Source of the DNA: Drosophila miranda
Taxonomy: Eukaryota > Arthropoda > Insecta > Diptera > Drosophilidae
Direction of reading: 5' to 3'
NCBI RefSeq assembly: GCF_003369915.1
Contig: NC_046676.1
Coordinates: 6,076,001 to 6,140,000 of the forward strand
DNA length: 64,000 nt
Shown here one piece after another: positions 10,109 through 23,387 of the stretch (positions within the stretch are counted from its first letter, which is position 1; each line of letters starts with the position of its first letter). The translations under genes and the position numbers were made by a program. The notes below the pieces were generated by a model. It ran no database searches, had not been told where the DNA came from, and worked only from the letters and a program-made list of their open reading frames with translations.

Positions 10109-10965
10109 CTTAATAGCTCATTTACATGTTCTTGTCTTATTTAAGCTTTCCTCTTGACTTTTTTTATTTTAATCTTATCACAATTTACTTTATGTACAAA
10201 TAGTCTCCTCGCTAACTAGAGATGGCCGATATATTTATACATCGTGCATTGTATGGTCCATTGCACTAAGCTTCAAGACCATTGTAGTCTGAAAGACTGA
10301 TTTAACATGAGGTGAGGTAAACAAATTATTGTAGTGTTTAGTCTCCCAGTGGTATTAGTGAAGAAGCTGTGACTCTTTTGTGCCAAAAATATGTTTTCCA
10401 ACACGCGCAACTGATTTAGATTAGCCAAAAACCAACAGAACATATCTAAACCAAAGCATATATTTTTCCCGCTCACATTGCATCCTTCTCCCATACGGTT
10501 TTTATAACTGGTCTAACTGCCTTAACTTGAAGAATAGTCCACCTCGACCGTACTTTTTCTATATAGACATGTTGATAATGACATGAATATGTAGTTGCTA
10601 TGTAGCAAAACTTGTACTACCATGTAGAAAAGTTAATTTTGTAGAAATTTTGTTTGATTTTTTTTGTTGAAACCATATTTTATTTACAGTCCAATAAAGA
10701 GAAGTACTGACAATTAGCCAATCTTATAGAAAATTGATTAATTTATTGGAGAAAATTATTTATTTAGTGCTGAGGCATCCATCTAGATAGTAACACTCTA
10801 CCGAATACGAAATAGAGGCAATATTATTATGAGCTAAGGTAACCCACAGGTGAACTTATTTAGTTCGTTCATGAACGACCCAACAACACTAAATTAATGT
10901 ATACAAAATAAAAGCGGCGAACTTATGTTGTTTTTTACATTAAGCGCAAGGAATTAATAAAATAA
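10109..10965. other. Divergent intergenic region, METTL9-like / Lpt
   Basis: About 860 bp between the two start codons. AT-rich, with no open frame of note and no copy of the promoter repeat. It must hold both promoters, but I could not identify a convincing core element. Confidence 0.4.
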
Positions 10966-13900
10966 ATGAATACAAACGTGGTGGTGAACGCTGAGGAGAA
11001 GCCTGCGGTGGGCGATGAACTTCCATACTCGCCAGAACAGTTTCCGGGAAAGGTGTGCTGTTTATGCAATCTCGGAGAAAGAAGTGCCTTGGGCCAGGGG
11101 ACGATTCTCCAACTAAAGGCTCCCGCGGACATAAAAGATGAATATCCACCTGATCGGCTCACAGAAGATGGGAGTCGATCGTATTATGGATCCAAACAGG
11201 AAGCGGCTTGCACTGCCGAGAGCAACTATGAATTGGACAAAATCGGGCAGGCGGAGGTCGTGCATCCTTCAAAGTTCCTTGACGAAGGCTTCGTTTATGT
11301 GCATCGAATGTGTGTAATGTGGTCATTGCGTAAAAGCCAGATAGCCGACTCAGATGCCGCGTATTTTGTGAACCATATTGGCGAGTTCTTAAAACAGAAA
11401 TGCAACTTCTGCGGCCGATATGGAGCCTCCATCAATTGCAAGATGAATTGCCGCCAAGTGCATCATTGGCCGTGTGCCGCTGCCGCCGGATGTCTGTTAA
11501 TATTGGAGAGCTTTACAGTATTTTGCACTGAGCATTTGAGCCAAGTGCCTTTAATATGTAAGATTTAAAGATTGGTAACCATCCCTTGACTTTTGAACGA
11601 TAAATTGTTCTATAAATCATAAATTTCTCGCACTGTAGGTAGTGACAATAACGTCGAGTGTCTATCATGTTCTTCGTTGGGGGATCTATCGAAGCTGATA
11701 ATGTGTAGCACCTGTGGAGACCATTTCCATTCCACCTGCATCGGCTTGGCCAATCTGCCAGGTAATGTTCTTACTTCAGCTCTGATTCTTTTCTCATTCC
11801 GTGTCGCTTTTTTTGCAGACACTCGTTCTGGATGGAACTGCGCTCGCTGTACAAAATGCCAAATTTGTCGACAGCAAGACTCGAATGATTTGAAATACGT
11901 CAAATGTGAGCAGTGTCAAAAGATATATCACGCCTCGTGTTTTCGACCCGTAATCTCAGCAATTCCGAAATATGGATGGAAATGCAATGTAAGTAGGATG
12001 TTAATATATATGTTCATATGCATGCTGGTATGACATTTTAATATTTTAGCGCTGTCGAGTCTGCACAGACTGTGGATCCAGAACTCCCGGTGGTGGTAGC
12101 TCCTCTCGTTGGCATAGCCACTACACCATCTGCGATTCTTGTTATCAACAGCGAAATAAAGGATTTTCATGCCCGATTTGTCAAAAAGCATATAGAGCAG
12201 CATCACATAAGGAAATGGTTAAATGTAGCTGGTGCCACAAGTATGTTTAAAGCATTGAGTCGTGTCCTGCATTGTTTCGTATTGTACATTTATGTATGCA
12301 TTCTTTTTTAGGTTTGTGCACAGTACATGTGATGAAGAAGCAGACCTTACGGCTTACCACAAGAAAAAAGAACAAAATCCTGACTATGATTACATCTGTC
12401 CGAACTGTAAGCAAAATTCTTCTGGCCCTGCCCAGCCTCAACAGCTGATTGACTCGATCGTGTTAACTGCCATGGACTCCTCAGCAGAGCAGTTGAGTGT
12501 AAAAGACCTAGAGCTTGTTGATCCCTTAGAATCCAAGCCTATTGCGGATGTGTCCACTGATGATGTTCAGAAGATGCCCCCCACTGGGAAGAAGAAGATG
12601 TGTCTGTCAAACGTACGAGGAAAGAGTGGAAAATTTCTCCATCGCATGGGCGTACTCTCGCAAATAAACAAAAAACGCAGCACGCGTGGCAAAGGACGGA
12701 CGATTGTGCTGCCAAACCTGTCAAGCGATCGTTATGCAAATCGAAGCATGGATGCTGACCTAACCAGCGACAAGAAGATGGTATTATGCTCTACTCGCGA
12801 CAAGTTCACGCTGAATCAGGATATTTGCGTGATGTGCGGTTCATTGGGTATTGAAAGTGACTCGGTAATGATCACCTGTGCCCAGTGCGGCCAATGCTAT
12901 CACTCGTATTGTGCCAGTGTCAAGCCTGCCAAGGGAATTCTACAGAAGGGCTGGCGTTGCCTGGACTGTACGGTCTGCGAGGGATGTGGGAAGAAAAATG
13001 ACGAAGCTCGGCTTCTTCTGTGCGATGAATGTGACATTTCATACCACATATATTGTGTCAATCCCCCACTGGAGACAGTTCCCTCTGGCAACTGGAAGTG
13101 TTCCTTCTGTACGCTGTGCCAAAAGTGCGGGCTGAATCCCACGGAAAAGAGTGATTATGGCGACTCCAACATGCCGGAGTGCCCCTCATGTACCAGCCAA
13201 TCGTCGTGTTCAGTGTGTCGGAATCCTTACAGTACTGGGGAAATGATAATTCAATGTGAAACCTGTGAGCTCTGGTCGCATTTCCTGTGTGACTCTATAA
13301 ACGTTCAGCTCACTATTGAGTACTATGACCAAAACGTGTACAAGTGCTTGAAATGTCGTTGCGCTGGAAAGCCGCCGTTATCATTAAATGATGGAAAGCC
13401 CGGTAGCTCAACACAGACACAGACCAATAAGGTTTCAGCTCATCCAGGCAGCGGAGCGAGTGGGGCAGAAGGAAAGAATGCAAGTGGCTCGGATCAAGGC
13501 CAAATGACTTTGTCAAGTGATCTGGTCGAGAGCACTCCAGAAGCTATTCATTGGATAGACGGTGTATGCCTGAGTGAAAATGGATTAACCATGATAAAGT
13601 CCCTATCCACTGAGATCAAACGCAAGAGAAAGATGCGACAAACCATTGGCAATGGCAAGGACTCTCAAGGTGATGCTGCGACTGCTGAGGAAGCTCAGAG
13701 TGAGAAGTACAAAGACGGCATGGTCTGGGATGGCACGGAGAATCCCATTCCTGAAGGTTTCACTATTACCACAAATGACGAAGGTGTGCATATTTTGCGC
13801 AAGAAACGGCAGCGCAACTTACAAAAATTAGGCATTGGTGGGTTCTCAGTTCGCAATCGAGCTCTCAAAAAGGACAGTGAAGATACACCAGTGGCCGACC

Positions 13901-15940
13901 AGCTGAATGCGATTATGGTTATGGACAAGAAAAAGAAAATAATACGCAAAAAGCAGAAAAATAAGCTAATCGAAGCATATCCACCGTACTTGCAAGAAGC
14001 CTTTTTTGGAAAGCCTCTATTGGAATCTGGCGAGCTAGTGCTAGGAGAATCGGACTCTTCTGATGAAATAGACGCATCAATGAAAATGTATTTTACGCGT
14101 ATCGAAGGCATAAGCCCCGATCAGGAGGCGTCACTGGTGAATAAGAGTCCTGCAAAGTCGTTGAAGAAGGTGAAAGCTGAGAAAAATCAACCTGAAAATA
14201 AAAATGTCTTGACAGAGCAAATATCAATTGGACCAGGACTACAGCCGAAAACAGCGAATGGATCTACAGCAAACGTTTTTGGTAAATAAACGAGCTATTG
14301 CTGTTATTTGAGGATGCAATTTTTAATGCGTCAGTTAATATTCTCTTCACAGATCCTTCACAATCAGATTTATCGAATACTGTGCTGGCCAGCAGGAATC
14401 CATTAGATTCCTTGGCATCGCCAAATATTTCAGAGTTAGACGGTATGAATACGTCTGTAAATTCGGTTACATCATCTGAAAATATGGAAAAGCCAATGCG
14501 GTAAGCGCATACTTCCAATTTTGGTGAGGTAAACTTCTACCTTTTTTTGTATATTTGCAGGGAATCACCCGTTGTCTTGGTGGATAACTACGCTGTGCCT
14601 CAACAGATTGTCCCGGATCAGAAGTTCCACAATCAGATATATTTGCCGGGGAATGTGGTTGCTAATCCCGCTCAGCAGCTACACTATCACTCACAGCCGG
14701 ATCTCTTGAGTGCAAAGAATGCGAATAAGCAGAAAATGCAAAGCATGATGGCTCAGGTGTGTTTGCAGACCGAAAAGAGAGTCGAAGAAGAGCCTAAGCC
14801 TGTGGAGCCCGTCACGGAAAGTTTGAATGCTGGGACACAGAAAACAGCTGAAAAAATGCGCAAGGACGAGGGTAAAGCCATTCATTATACATCTTATTTT
14901 CAATATATATAGCGTATTTCTTGTTAAAGATCTTGGTCTTATGGCCACCATTTCGGCTGTACTATATGCAAATACTGAGCATCCGAATCTAAAGGATTTG
15001 TTTCCGAATTGGAACGATCGCTGTAAGCAGATTCTAAAAAGATGGCGCTCCTTGTGCAACGAAAAAAAGGCTCCGTTTTTACAAAAAGCCAAGGATAACC
15101 GTTCGGCACTAAGGCAGAGACGTGAACAGAACAAGATCCCTTTGCCAACAAAGCCTCAAAAGCAAGAAGACATTGGACGAGCATGGAAGCAGCAAAGTAA
15201 AGTGAAGGAGGAGCAGTCGAATATGTTTGTCACTTATAGTAGGTATACTATTCAAAATACGTACGTTTTAAGAAATGAATCTCCTCTGTTTAGATGGCAA
15301 TACATATGACTCGTGCTATGTGGGTGGCCCACCGCCAGCTACAGTTAACCCGCACCTTGCGACTCCAAGTTTAAATGAAAATCATGTAGTCAAGGCCCCG
15401 ATGCAAAGAGCAATTATTCATGTATCACCAGCATCAACATCAAACACTGTGAAAATGTCCACGGTAGACAACCGATTGGATTTGAATTCAGTTTACGGAC
15501 CCGAACCAATCGGAGACAAAAAGCTAAGGAATCTATTGCAGAAAAATAGCTCAGAATCGATGCTAATGGGACCAAATTCTGAATTATTTTTACAAAATGA
15601 TGTTCTGCGGCTCGGCATGATGTCTAATACCCCACTAACACAGAACAATCCGATGCTAAGTGTTACCGGAAAAGCACCGCCAACGGATGGAAGGAACTTA
15701 GACCAAGATGTGAAGATGAACGAGTCGCAGGAGGGCACAGCTTCTGCAGTAGAATTAGAAAACGTTGGATTCGGTGATCTTTTGGGAGGCTTAGGGGAGG
15801 GCGATGATGATGATTTACTGAAATCGCTAACCTCCGAAATAGGAGATGACTTTAACATTCTTGAGTATGCGGACCCCGAACTGGACGTTAATGTATTGAA
15901 CACGTTGGACTTTGATGACAATGAAAAATGTTCTGCATAA
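10966..15940 (+). CDS. Lpt: Lpt: PHD-finger / HMG-box subunit of the Trr (MLL3/4) COMPASS-like complex
   Basis: Nine exons: 10966-11557, 11639-11761, 11819-11988, 12050-12240, 12312-14281, 14353-14500, 14561-14871, 14930-15238 and 15294-15940. They join in frame to 1486 aa, matching the size of Lost PHDs of trr. In flies the MLL3/4 protein is split: Lpt is the N-terminal half and Trr carries SET. The first zinc cluster (residues about 28-192) is an extended PHD (VCCLCNLGER .. HRMCVMW .. CNFCGRYGASINCK .. HHWPCA). A tandem PHD array follows at about 200-360 (CSTCGDHFHSTCIGL; CEQCQKIYHASCFRP; CSWCHKFVHSTCD). A second PHD set lies at about 530-715 (CAQCGQCYHSYC; CDECDISYHIYCVNPPLE; CETCELWSHFLC). 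An HMG box lies at about 1170-1245 (ANTEHPNLKDLFPNWNDRCKQILKRWR). It has an acidic C-terminus. Nuclear; acts with Trr in enhancer H3K4 monomethylation. AATAAA at 16114-16119. Confidence 0.95.
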
Positions 15941-16329
15941 TCTTTATCTGTTTGGATAAATACGAATGTGTGTGGAAACCAAGAGAATAATGCTAATTAA
16001 TAGCTGAAAAAAATTGAATTACAAGATTTAAAAAGATATTGTTGGTGGTAATGTTACTTATATATCATGTTTTTCTGCAATTTTTAAAATAAAACCGCTT
16101 TTAAAATATTCTAAATAAACTTGTGTTAAGTTATTGGGCTTATACTAGTATGATATTGGACGGAGTAACTAAAACCACATAGACATTGATCTAGTCTATC
16201 GATTTGGGAGAACATGGAACTGGAACTGGAACTGGATACTGATTTCTCATAAAGAGTTATGATCGTAAGAGATTCGTACTATTGTTACCTTTGTTTTCAT
16301 ACTTATGTTTCTATGAATAAAAGTGGATA
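15941..16329. other. Lpt 3' UTR and lipase promoter gap
   Basis: Contains the Lpt polyadenylation signals and a short (GGAACT)n run at about 16213-16236. A lone TATCGATT is near 16197. Nothing else recognised. Confidence 0.45.
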
Positions 16330-17759
16330 ATGATATATCTTAGATTTCTCAGTTTAAACGCAATTATTTTACTACTTTTAGTTTGTAAGACTAATTCTAG
16401 GCTGAACCTAAAATATGCAATTTTAGGGCGCGCACCAAGTCATGCTGCACGAAATGAAACTATATGTAGGTACTATTTGCACTCAATGAAAGTGGTTTTC
16501 TCCTATCTGAGTATTTTCTTTCTAAGCTCTTCGACCAAGAACCAAATATGATGTGCAAAAAACAATGCGACTTATGTTTTATAAGTAAGTGATTTTTCAG
16601 CAGACGTGCCTGTTTTGGTATATCTTTACATTTTTTTAGAAACAACACAAAAACCTTTGAAGCATCCGCTTTTGACGAAGACTATATGCATAAAGGTTCT
16701 TCTGGCTGCTCCCCATCGGATAAATTTGCTATTGTTTTACATGGCTGGATCCAAAGCTGTGCTGATGATTGGTCTCTGGCGCTTATCGATCGTAAGCAGA
16801 TAATGATCTATCTATAACTTCGATGAATGTCCTGTACATACATATGACACAAACAATTCCAGGATTAAGCTATTATCGTGGAGGCTGCGTGATATGTATT
16901 GATTACAGTATAATTGCGAGTACATCGTATATGCGGTAAGGTGGTAAGGTAATGTGCACAGACCATTTTTGCTAACCTCTTCTTATACACCCTTTCGCCG
17001 TACAGGTTGTATACAAATTTCGAGAACATTACTGGTGCCATAGTGTCAGTCATTCTGACTCTCATTAAAAATGGATTCGATACTAAACGAGGCTATATGT
17101 TTGGATTTAGCTTTGGGGGACAACTTGCGTCTGCTGTAGGCCGCTCCTTAGGACCACAACATATGATCCAAAGCATAGATAGTAATTCCATTATGATTAA
17201 TGGCATTTTAAAACACCGACTGATTAATTGTTCTTTCACTGCGCAGCGTGTGACATGGCTGGGCCCGGATTCGATCCGATTGCAGTAGATCACTCGAAAG
17301 CTGGCAAACATGTGCAATGCTTTCATTCAAGCCGTGATAAAGGAACGTTTGTATACTCTTGCCACAGAAATATAATGCTGGGCAGCTGTGGACTCGCCCA
17401 GCCATCAGTAGCCAGTCAACTTCATCTTGGCAGCCACGGGCTCTGCGTTGACATCTATATTAATGCTTTTGATTACCCATTTTACGCCCTCAACTCGACG
17501 CCATCGGAGTGCATAGCCCTGCAAAAGGTAGCGAAAATACCAGCTGATTATACGGTCGGGTATGAAGAGAACTTTGACAAGTAAGTTCGAGGAAATTCTA
17601 CCTATGAAGGTAGCGAAAGCATAAAATGTGTTGAGCATTCACTCACAGCTTGTCTTCTTTTCCAGCCGAGTTACTGGGAAAATTTTCGTCCCCACTAGTC
17701 TACATTATCCTTACAACTTATCAAAAAAGGAGCTCAAGCTGTTAGCTGGAAAAAAGTAG
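16330..17759 (+). CDS. Secreted lipase-like alpha/beta hydrolase (pancreatic-lipase/PLA1 family)
   Basis: Exons 16330-16469, 16540-16584, 16640-16791, 16863-16935, 17006-17181, 17247-17580 and 17666-17759 join in frame to 337 aa. The N-terminus MIYLRFLSLNAIILLLLVCKT is a clear signal peptide. Family hallmarks appear in order: the oxyanion-side FAIVLHGWIQSCADDW, the nucleophile elbow GFSFGGQ (GxSxG), the acid region DMAGPGFDP and a candidate catalytic His in LGSHGLCVDIYI. All three triad positions are therefore filled, so an active enzyme is plausible. The substrate (triacylglycerol, phospholipid or other) cannot be told from sequence. It is a member of the fast-evolving insect neutral lipase group. 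AATAAA at 17823-17828. Lies between Lpt and Nap1. Confidence 0.85.
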
Positions 17760-18128
17760 CTTAGCACATCATACTTCTGCTCGTTCCTATTTCTGTAAGC
17801 GTTAGACCAGCATTAGTAATTTAATAAAATTTAATCCTACCATACAACCAGCATTTAATTTATATTGTATTCCCACGAATGCCTATTCAATTTGAGCACC
17901 TCCATCTTTTGAGACACTATCCAGATTTTCGATAATGTTTAGTGCTCTAATATAAAGTATAAGATCAAGTTTTCACAGGTGTAACAATAATTGCACACAC
18001 AGTTTAGTAGTTCTTTCGTTTAGTTTAATTCACCAAAAATATATTTCAAATTAAATTTGAATTATGTATATACATAATATCGGTAAACACTATTCCAATC
18101 GATGAAACACCGCCATCATATCTTGTGC
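17760..18128. other. Convergent gap, lipase / Nap1 3' ends
   Basis: About 370 bp holding both 3' UTRs. AT-rich, no open frame and no repeat copy recognised. Confidence 0.4.
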
Positions 18129-19505
18129 CTACTGGTTGGGGCAGTCATTGGGCGACTGTTTCTTGTTACCGGCATGTTTGTTGTGACCCTTGGTTGGGGG
18201 TGCAACTTCATCGTCATCGTCCTCCTCGTTTTCATCGAACTCCTCCTCGTCTTCGTCGTCCTCATCATCGACAATGTCACCAGTAAAGTAAAGCACCGCC
18301 TTTGGAATTATTCTGGCCCGCAAAAAGTGACCAATTTCAAAATCGGTTGCCAGTATCTGCAATAAAAAGAGCCCCCAAGTTAGTAATTTCGATGCTATTC
18401 GATTACCAAATGAGATGAGATGTCCATACTTGCTGAGATTCATCATCAATTTCCTCCTTATCGGATGGAACCTCTGGTGGGTTGAAGAAATTGAAAAAGG
18501 AATCGGTTGGAACCTGTTTGACAATGGTGCGCACTGCGCCACGCTCCTTATGCTTCTGCTTCTTCCTGATTGTCTTGACAGTTAGGTTCATTTTCTTCTC
18601 CCAGGTAATGTTGCATCCCTTGAAATCAATTGAATACAATCATTTTTGTGCTTCTCATTCATTGAACGTCACTCAGCCCAACTTACCGAACACTTGTAGA
18701 TTTCTGGTCCTTCAAAGGCGAACGGATCATCAGGGTCGACAGTGGACTTCAGAACGTACTGCTTTGTAAGAACTGTGTTCGAAAAGTACTCATTCTTATC
18801 GAAATGGAACTCCAATGTGTAAGAGTGCTGAAATAGTTCAAAAATGAGCTATGCAGTACTAAGCATGAAAGCTTAGTTGCTTTTCTACATACCCCATTAT
18901 CGTATTTGATGGATATATCAGTTAGTTTGCGCATAGCTGGTTCATCGTGTGCTTGGACCATTTCCGACAGAATAGCAGTGTTACGGAAAACCGTTAGCCA
19001 GAATCCGGGAATGCCCTTCGCATCTTGGGGAATACTTTTGATAGCTTTCAGTAATTCACTGTAGTGCTCTTCGGCCTCGGATTCTGTTTCAGGGTTCTCG
19101 CGCTTTGTCCAATTGGGCTTCTCCACAGGGGGGTCTACTGTACCGATGACAATTTCCTTGCGTTTATCGAACATGGGCTGGTACTTGAGCTGATACTTCT
19201 GCTCCAGCTTGTAAACCTCCTCGAAGAACTCAGTCTCGATCTTCAGCTGTTCCAACTGCAGATTTTTAAGCACTACAATTCTATTTTGAATTGGAACTGG
19301 CAGCGCTTTAACCATTTCTTGCAAATACTGACGCCTCATAACCGAATTCATGTAAGCCGGCCTGCAATTCACAATTTTCAGACGTCGTCTTCAAGCCTCA
19401 AGTTCACATTACTTACATGGACTGGCAGTCGGAATTGACAGACTTCTCGTCGTCGACCTCATTACAGGACTCGGCCTCTACGTGTCCCTCTGGTGGTGCG
19501 TCCAT
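18129..19505 (-). CDS. Nap1: Nucleosome assembly protein 1
   Basis: Exons 19505-19417, 19361-18893, 18827-18687, 18618-18430 and 18356-18129 join in frame to 371 aa, the usual NAP1 length. NAP1 is a histone H2A-H2B chaperone shuttling between cytoplasm and nucleus. The dimerisation helix is NRIVVLKNLQLEQLKIETEF.., followed by the NAP fold (FWLTVFRNTAILSEMVQAHDEPAMRKLTDISIKY; SYTLEFHFDKNEYFSN; TDSFFNFFNPPEVP). The acidic tail is DDEDDEDEEEFDENEEDDDDE. A 5' UTR intron is likely: on the minus strand a donor AAG|GTAAG lies near 20083 and an acceptor TTCAAG|AATTCC near 19531. This places the first exon directly below the duplicated promoter repeat at 20118-20690. The large gap to that exon holds ATGTAYATA microsatellite. 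Confidence 0.95.
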
Positions 19506-20117
19506 TTTTAATAAATGCGGAATTCTTGAAAAAACCAAATAGTTTATTTAACAACTTCTCACCATTTGCATGCTCTTATTAAACACTTATTTAAAATGCC
19601 GAAGCATACACGCCCTTCACCAACATATGTACATATACATACATCTGCAAGTATGTATGTACGTCCCCATGGGCATCAAAACTTATGAAATTTTGAGTAA
19701 AAGAATCTAAAGTTGAATGCACACATCAAAACATACACAGTTTTACACCAACATATATACACACAATATAAATAAATATATAATACACATTTTTACAGAC
19801 ATATTTTTTGATTTTAATACGCCATACCGATCGCCCTTACAGACATATGTGTGTGGGTATGTACATACGTACATATTCAATTTACCACACATCGCGTTAT
19901 TAGAAAACACGTGTTAACGCAAAAGAGCGTCCAGGCGCAAAGCGCAGAATTCGTATTCGTTCATATTTCTTAGTCAATCAAATTGCACATTTGCTTTGTG
20001 CGAGTCAAACACCACGGATTATTTCTCCGTCTAATTTACCTTTCAAAAACAGTAATTAGCCTAGGAAAACTTACCTTTTTGCTTTAACAAAAAACTCGCG
20101 AAAAATTATTCGACAAG

Positions 20118-20395
20118 CACCAGATGACGCCGATAGAAAAGAACCAGTGTTGCCATTGCACCGTCGAACCCTCAGAAATATACCAAAATATACCGCCTCA
20201 TTTTCAAAATATACCGTATATATACTGACGAATTAAAGTTATATTTTACATATTCCTCGTTTTCTTCCCTCCGTTGAATATTACTAGCTATATAGAACAT
20301 TTAGCCGTGCCCACTCAATTTTATACGATTGATGAATCAATTCTATACATGATTGGCCTATTCGAAATACTTGCATTTATTTGATTTCTATATAA
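20118..20395 (-). repeat. Promoter repeat copy 4, proximal unit at Nap1
   Basis: Minus-strand order: GAATAGGCCAATCATGTATAG, TTGATTCATCAATCGTATAAA, GTGGGCACGGCTAAATGTTC, AATATTCAACGGAGGGAAG.., AACTTTAATTCGTCAGTATAT, then GGTATATTTTG, GGTATATTTCTGAGGGTTC and GGCAACACTGG (plus-strand 20145-20154). It is co-oriented with Nap1 and forms a 282-bp tandem unit with copy 5. Confidence 0.85.
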
Positions 20396-20397
20396 GC

Positions 20398-20690
20398 ACC
20401 AGGAAATGACGCCGATAGAAAAGAACCAGTGTTGCCATTATACCGTCCGACCCTCAGAAATATACGAAAATATACCGCCTCATTTTAAAAATATACCGTC
20501 AATATACTGACGAATTCAAGTTCTATTTTACATATTCCTCGTTTTTGATATTCCGTGGAATATTAATAGCTAGATAGAACATTCAGCCATGCCCACATAA
20601 TTTTATATGATTTTTGAATAAATTTTCTACTTGACTGGCTTGTTTTAAATACTTGGCTTAGATTGTTTTTGCATCAATGTTGGTTCTAAC
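20398..20690 (-). repeat. Promoter repeat copy 5, distal tandem unit at Nap1
   Basis: Same order as copy 4, including the flanking motif GGCAACACTGG (plus-strand 20427-20436) and the outside sequence GACGCCGATAGAAAAGAACC. That outside sequence starts at 20126 in unit 4 and at 20408 here. The shared flank shows that the repeat and its promoter junction were duplicated together. Confidence 0.85.
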
Positions 20691-23366
20691 TAAAAAAAAA
20701 GCACGATATCCTTCACCTGAACTGCGCTAAAGTTATTAAATTTTCATTATAATAATGATTAATTATTATTATTATTCTTTATTATATATAATAATAATAT
20801 TATAATTATTTTATTATATTATATTATTTTATTATTATTGTATACATTCACCTCAATTTCGACGTCAAAACCCAACAAACAAATTTAGTATGCAGGAGCT
20901 ATGTCTGTAAAGGAAACGAAATGTATCGTGGGGGATCAAATAGAAATATCCATTTTAAAATTGATAATTCTAAACTGATAATAAAGTAACGTATAATTTT
21001 AATGTTATTTTGATCTTAATTAGCATTTTAGCCCTCGAGCAGCTGTGGAAAAAATATTAGAAATTATTTGTAAAAAAAAAAAAAACAACAACGAAAAGTC
21101 TATTAATATTTACCAGCTGTAACGGCTTTTTGAAATAAATGCAAGCAAAATTTGCAAAATCCTGCTAAAATAAAATAAAACGTTTAAGTGTGCTGCAATG
21201 CGACCAATTATCAGACCAATCTAGTCTGAAAGGAGATGTGGCACAATGAGACACAATGTTTAATTAGTTTTGGGAACCGTTTACTCATAGCACTATAGTC
21301 TAATACCTGTTACACAATTTGAGCTGAAACGATGTTTGCCAAAGATTCAAACAACCGGATCGATTGAAAATTGTAACTGGAGCTTCTCCCATAAGGTTTT
21401 CTGTCTTAGCTTGAAGCGTAGTGGATGCGACCAAAAAAAAAATACATTCTGGTATATTTAGCATGATAGTATTTTTTCCACAACTGTGTCTAATTTTGAT
21501 TGATGTTCATCGAAATCATCAACCGTATACATCATAAACAAATGTATGTATACATACATATGAACCTACATCAATGTAAAAATGCTCAAAAGGGCACACA
21601 TACATACGTACATATATACCGGCTGTACGAAGGCTGGGCTGGCGCATTAGAACTAAAATAACTAAATGCTGGATTTAATGTAATAGCATACATATACATA
21701 TTTGTAGCTACGATTATGATACGTATTCACATATTTATATATGTATACATGTATATATGCACATATGTACGCATGCTAGCCACTTTTAACTGCTTTATAA
21801 ATTTGGACAAGAAACCGTAAATTTGGGCGTTCACAAATGCTGAATAAAAATTATCAAAAAATGCTATCATTGGAATTAGAGTGCTAATTGCAATAAAAAT
21901 AATTCCAAAATACACTCGCTACTCATGCGTTCCCCTATGCGTTACATTTGATTTCAATTATACTTTTCATTAATACAACAGTATTTCCCCCAACTCGCGA
22001 TTCCAAATCATATACAGTAGAAAATCATTTTGTATTACTCATGCGCCTTTAATATGATAGTTTTATTTTATTCGTACAATTGAAAAGTTCACTAAAATTA
22101 AGGAGAAAAGAAGGAGTAACAATAATTAATAAATAAAAAGAAAGGAAGTTACAAGCCCGCAGAGTGTCGACGATCCCCGATTACCAGGCGCTTTGCAAGT
22201 AAATGGAAATACAAATTTTTCTTTACATTTTTCCCGTATCTTAATCGTATGAAATGTCTGTGCATATGCACATATGTATGTATTTATATACATATGTATG
22301 TACCTTTGTTTTGGCCAATGTGAGATTTTTTTAATTGTGCGACAGCTTCAATAAGTGCTGTATCTGCTCCCTACGTTTTGATTTTTGTTAGATAATACGT
22401 ACATACATAAATACATACCCGTTCATATTATCCGAGGCATATTTTTACGTGCGGATAACTACAAATGTTCCTGCTGAAATGCACTCATGTACGGCTATGC
22501 ATGTACATACATACATATGTGTATGAAGATTTTTATGAACGATATTTTATTTAATGATTTTGTATGGTATACGTATACACATTCATACATATTTATGAAT
22601 TGAAGCCCGTCGCGCACACAAGTAAGCACATTGACTGCTGCTATCCGAAATCAAAGAGGAAAATGATCATGATAATCTTGGATGGAGATACTCTTGTATG
22701 CATTTACATATGTACATATCTATGTGCATGTGCGTGCAGTAGAGTAGTGAAAATAGTTCTTGGTTCCCAATCCCTCCATTTGTGTATCTAAATTTCATAT
22801 TATCTTATGGGTTTTCTATTCAAATAATCGCATAGGAAATCACATGCAATTTAGTGTCAGAAAAAAATGTATTTTGGAATTTCTTTGTACCCATGTTTCA
22901 GAATGGTAGTAGCACTGATTTCTTAGCTGATATATGAAAACTTTTCTGCAAAAGCTAAATTATTTGTTGTAGAAGAAGAGAATTGATTTATCGTATCTTA
23001 TGTTTCCGGGCAATTGGGTCATGATAAATCAAACCAGTTATTGTGCAATCGATTATATAAGAGTTGTTACTCTCTTCAACTTTAAAAGACTTATCTATTA
23101 ATGATATTTTGGATGATTCCAAAATGAATAAATCCATTTCACACACCCTTTCAAATGATATCAGTAAGCTATAAAACACTTGCTGTGATATAACAAAAAC
23201 ATGACTTAGGCGTGGCGTGGCCCTCTTTGGTTTTCTAATATGAGTCGATCCTGGTGAAAAAGTCTAGGGAGCTAAGTCTGGGGAAGAAATTAAAATAAAA
23301 TGATCTCCGCGTATTATTCTAGTAGCGGATGAAAGTTTTTCATTAACAATATTTTCTCCATTTTCA
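20691..23366. other. AT-rich upstream / putative 5' intron of kcc
   Basis: 2.7 kb without a supported exon. Contains (TTA)n/TATTAT runs at about 20750-20840 and abundant ATGTAYATA microsatellite at 21540-21760 and 22260-22720. A polypyrimidine tract and acceptor TTTTCAG end at 23366, just upstream of kcc first coding exon A. A non-coding kcc leader exon therefore probably lies within or before this stretch, but I could not place it. Confidence 0.45.
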
Positions 23367-23387
23367 GAGTGCCTTTGAATAACAAAT

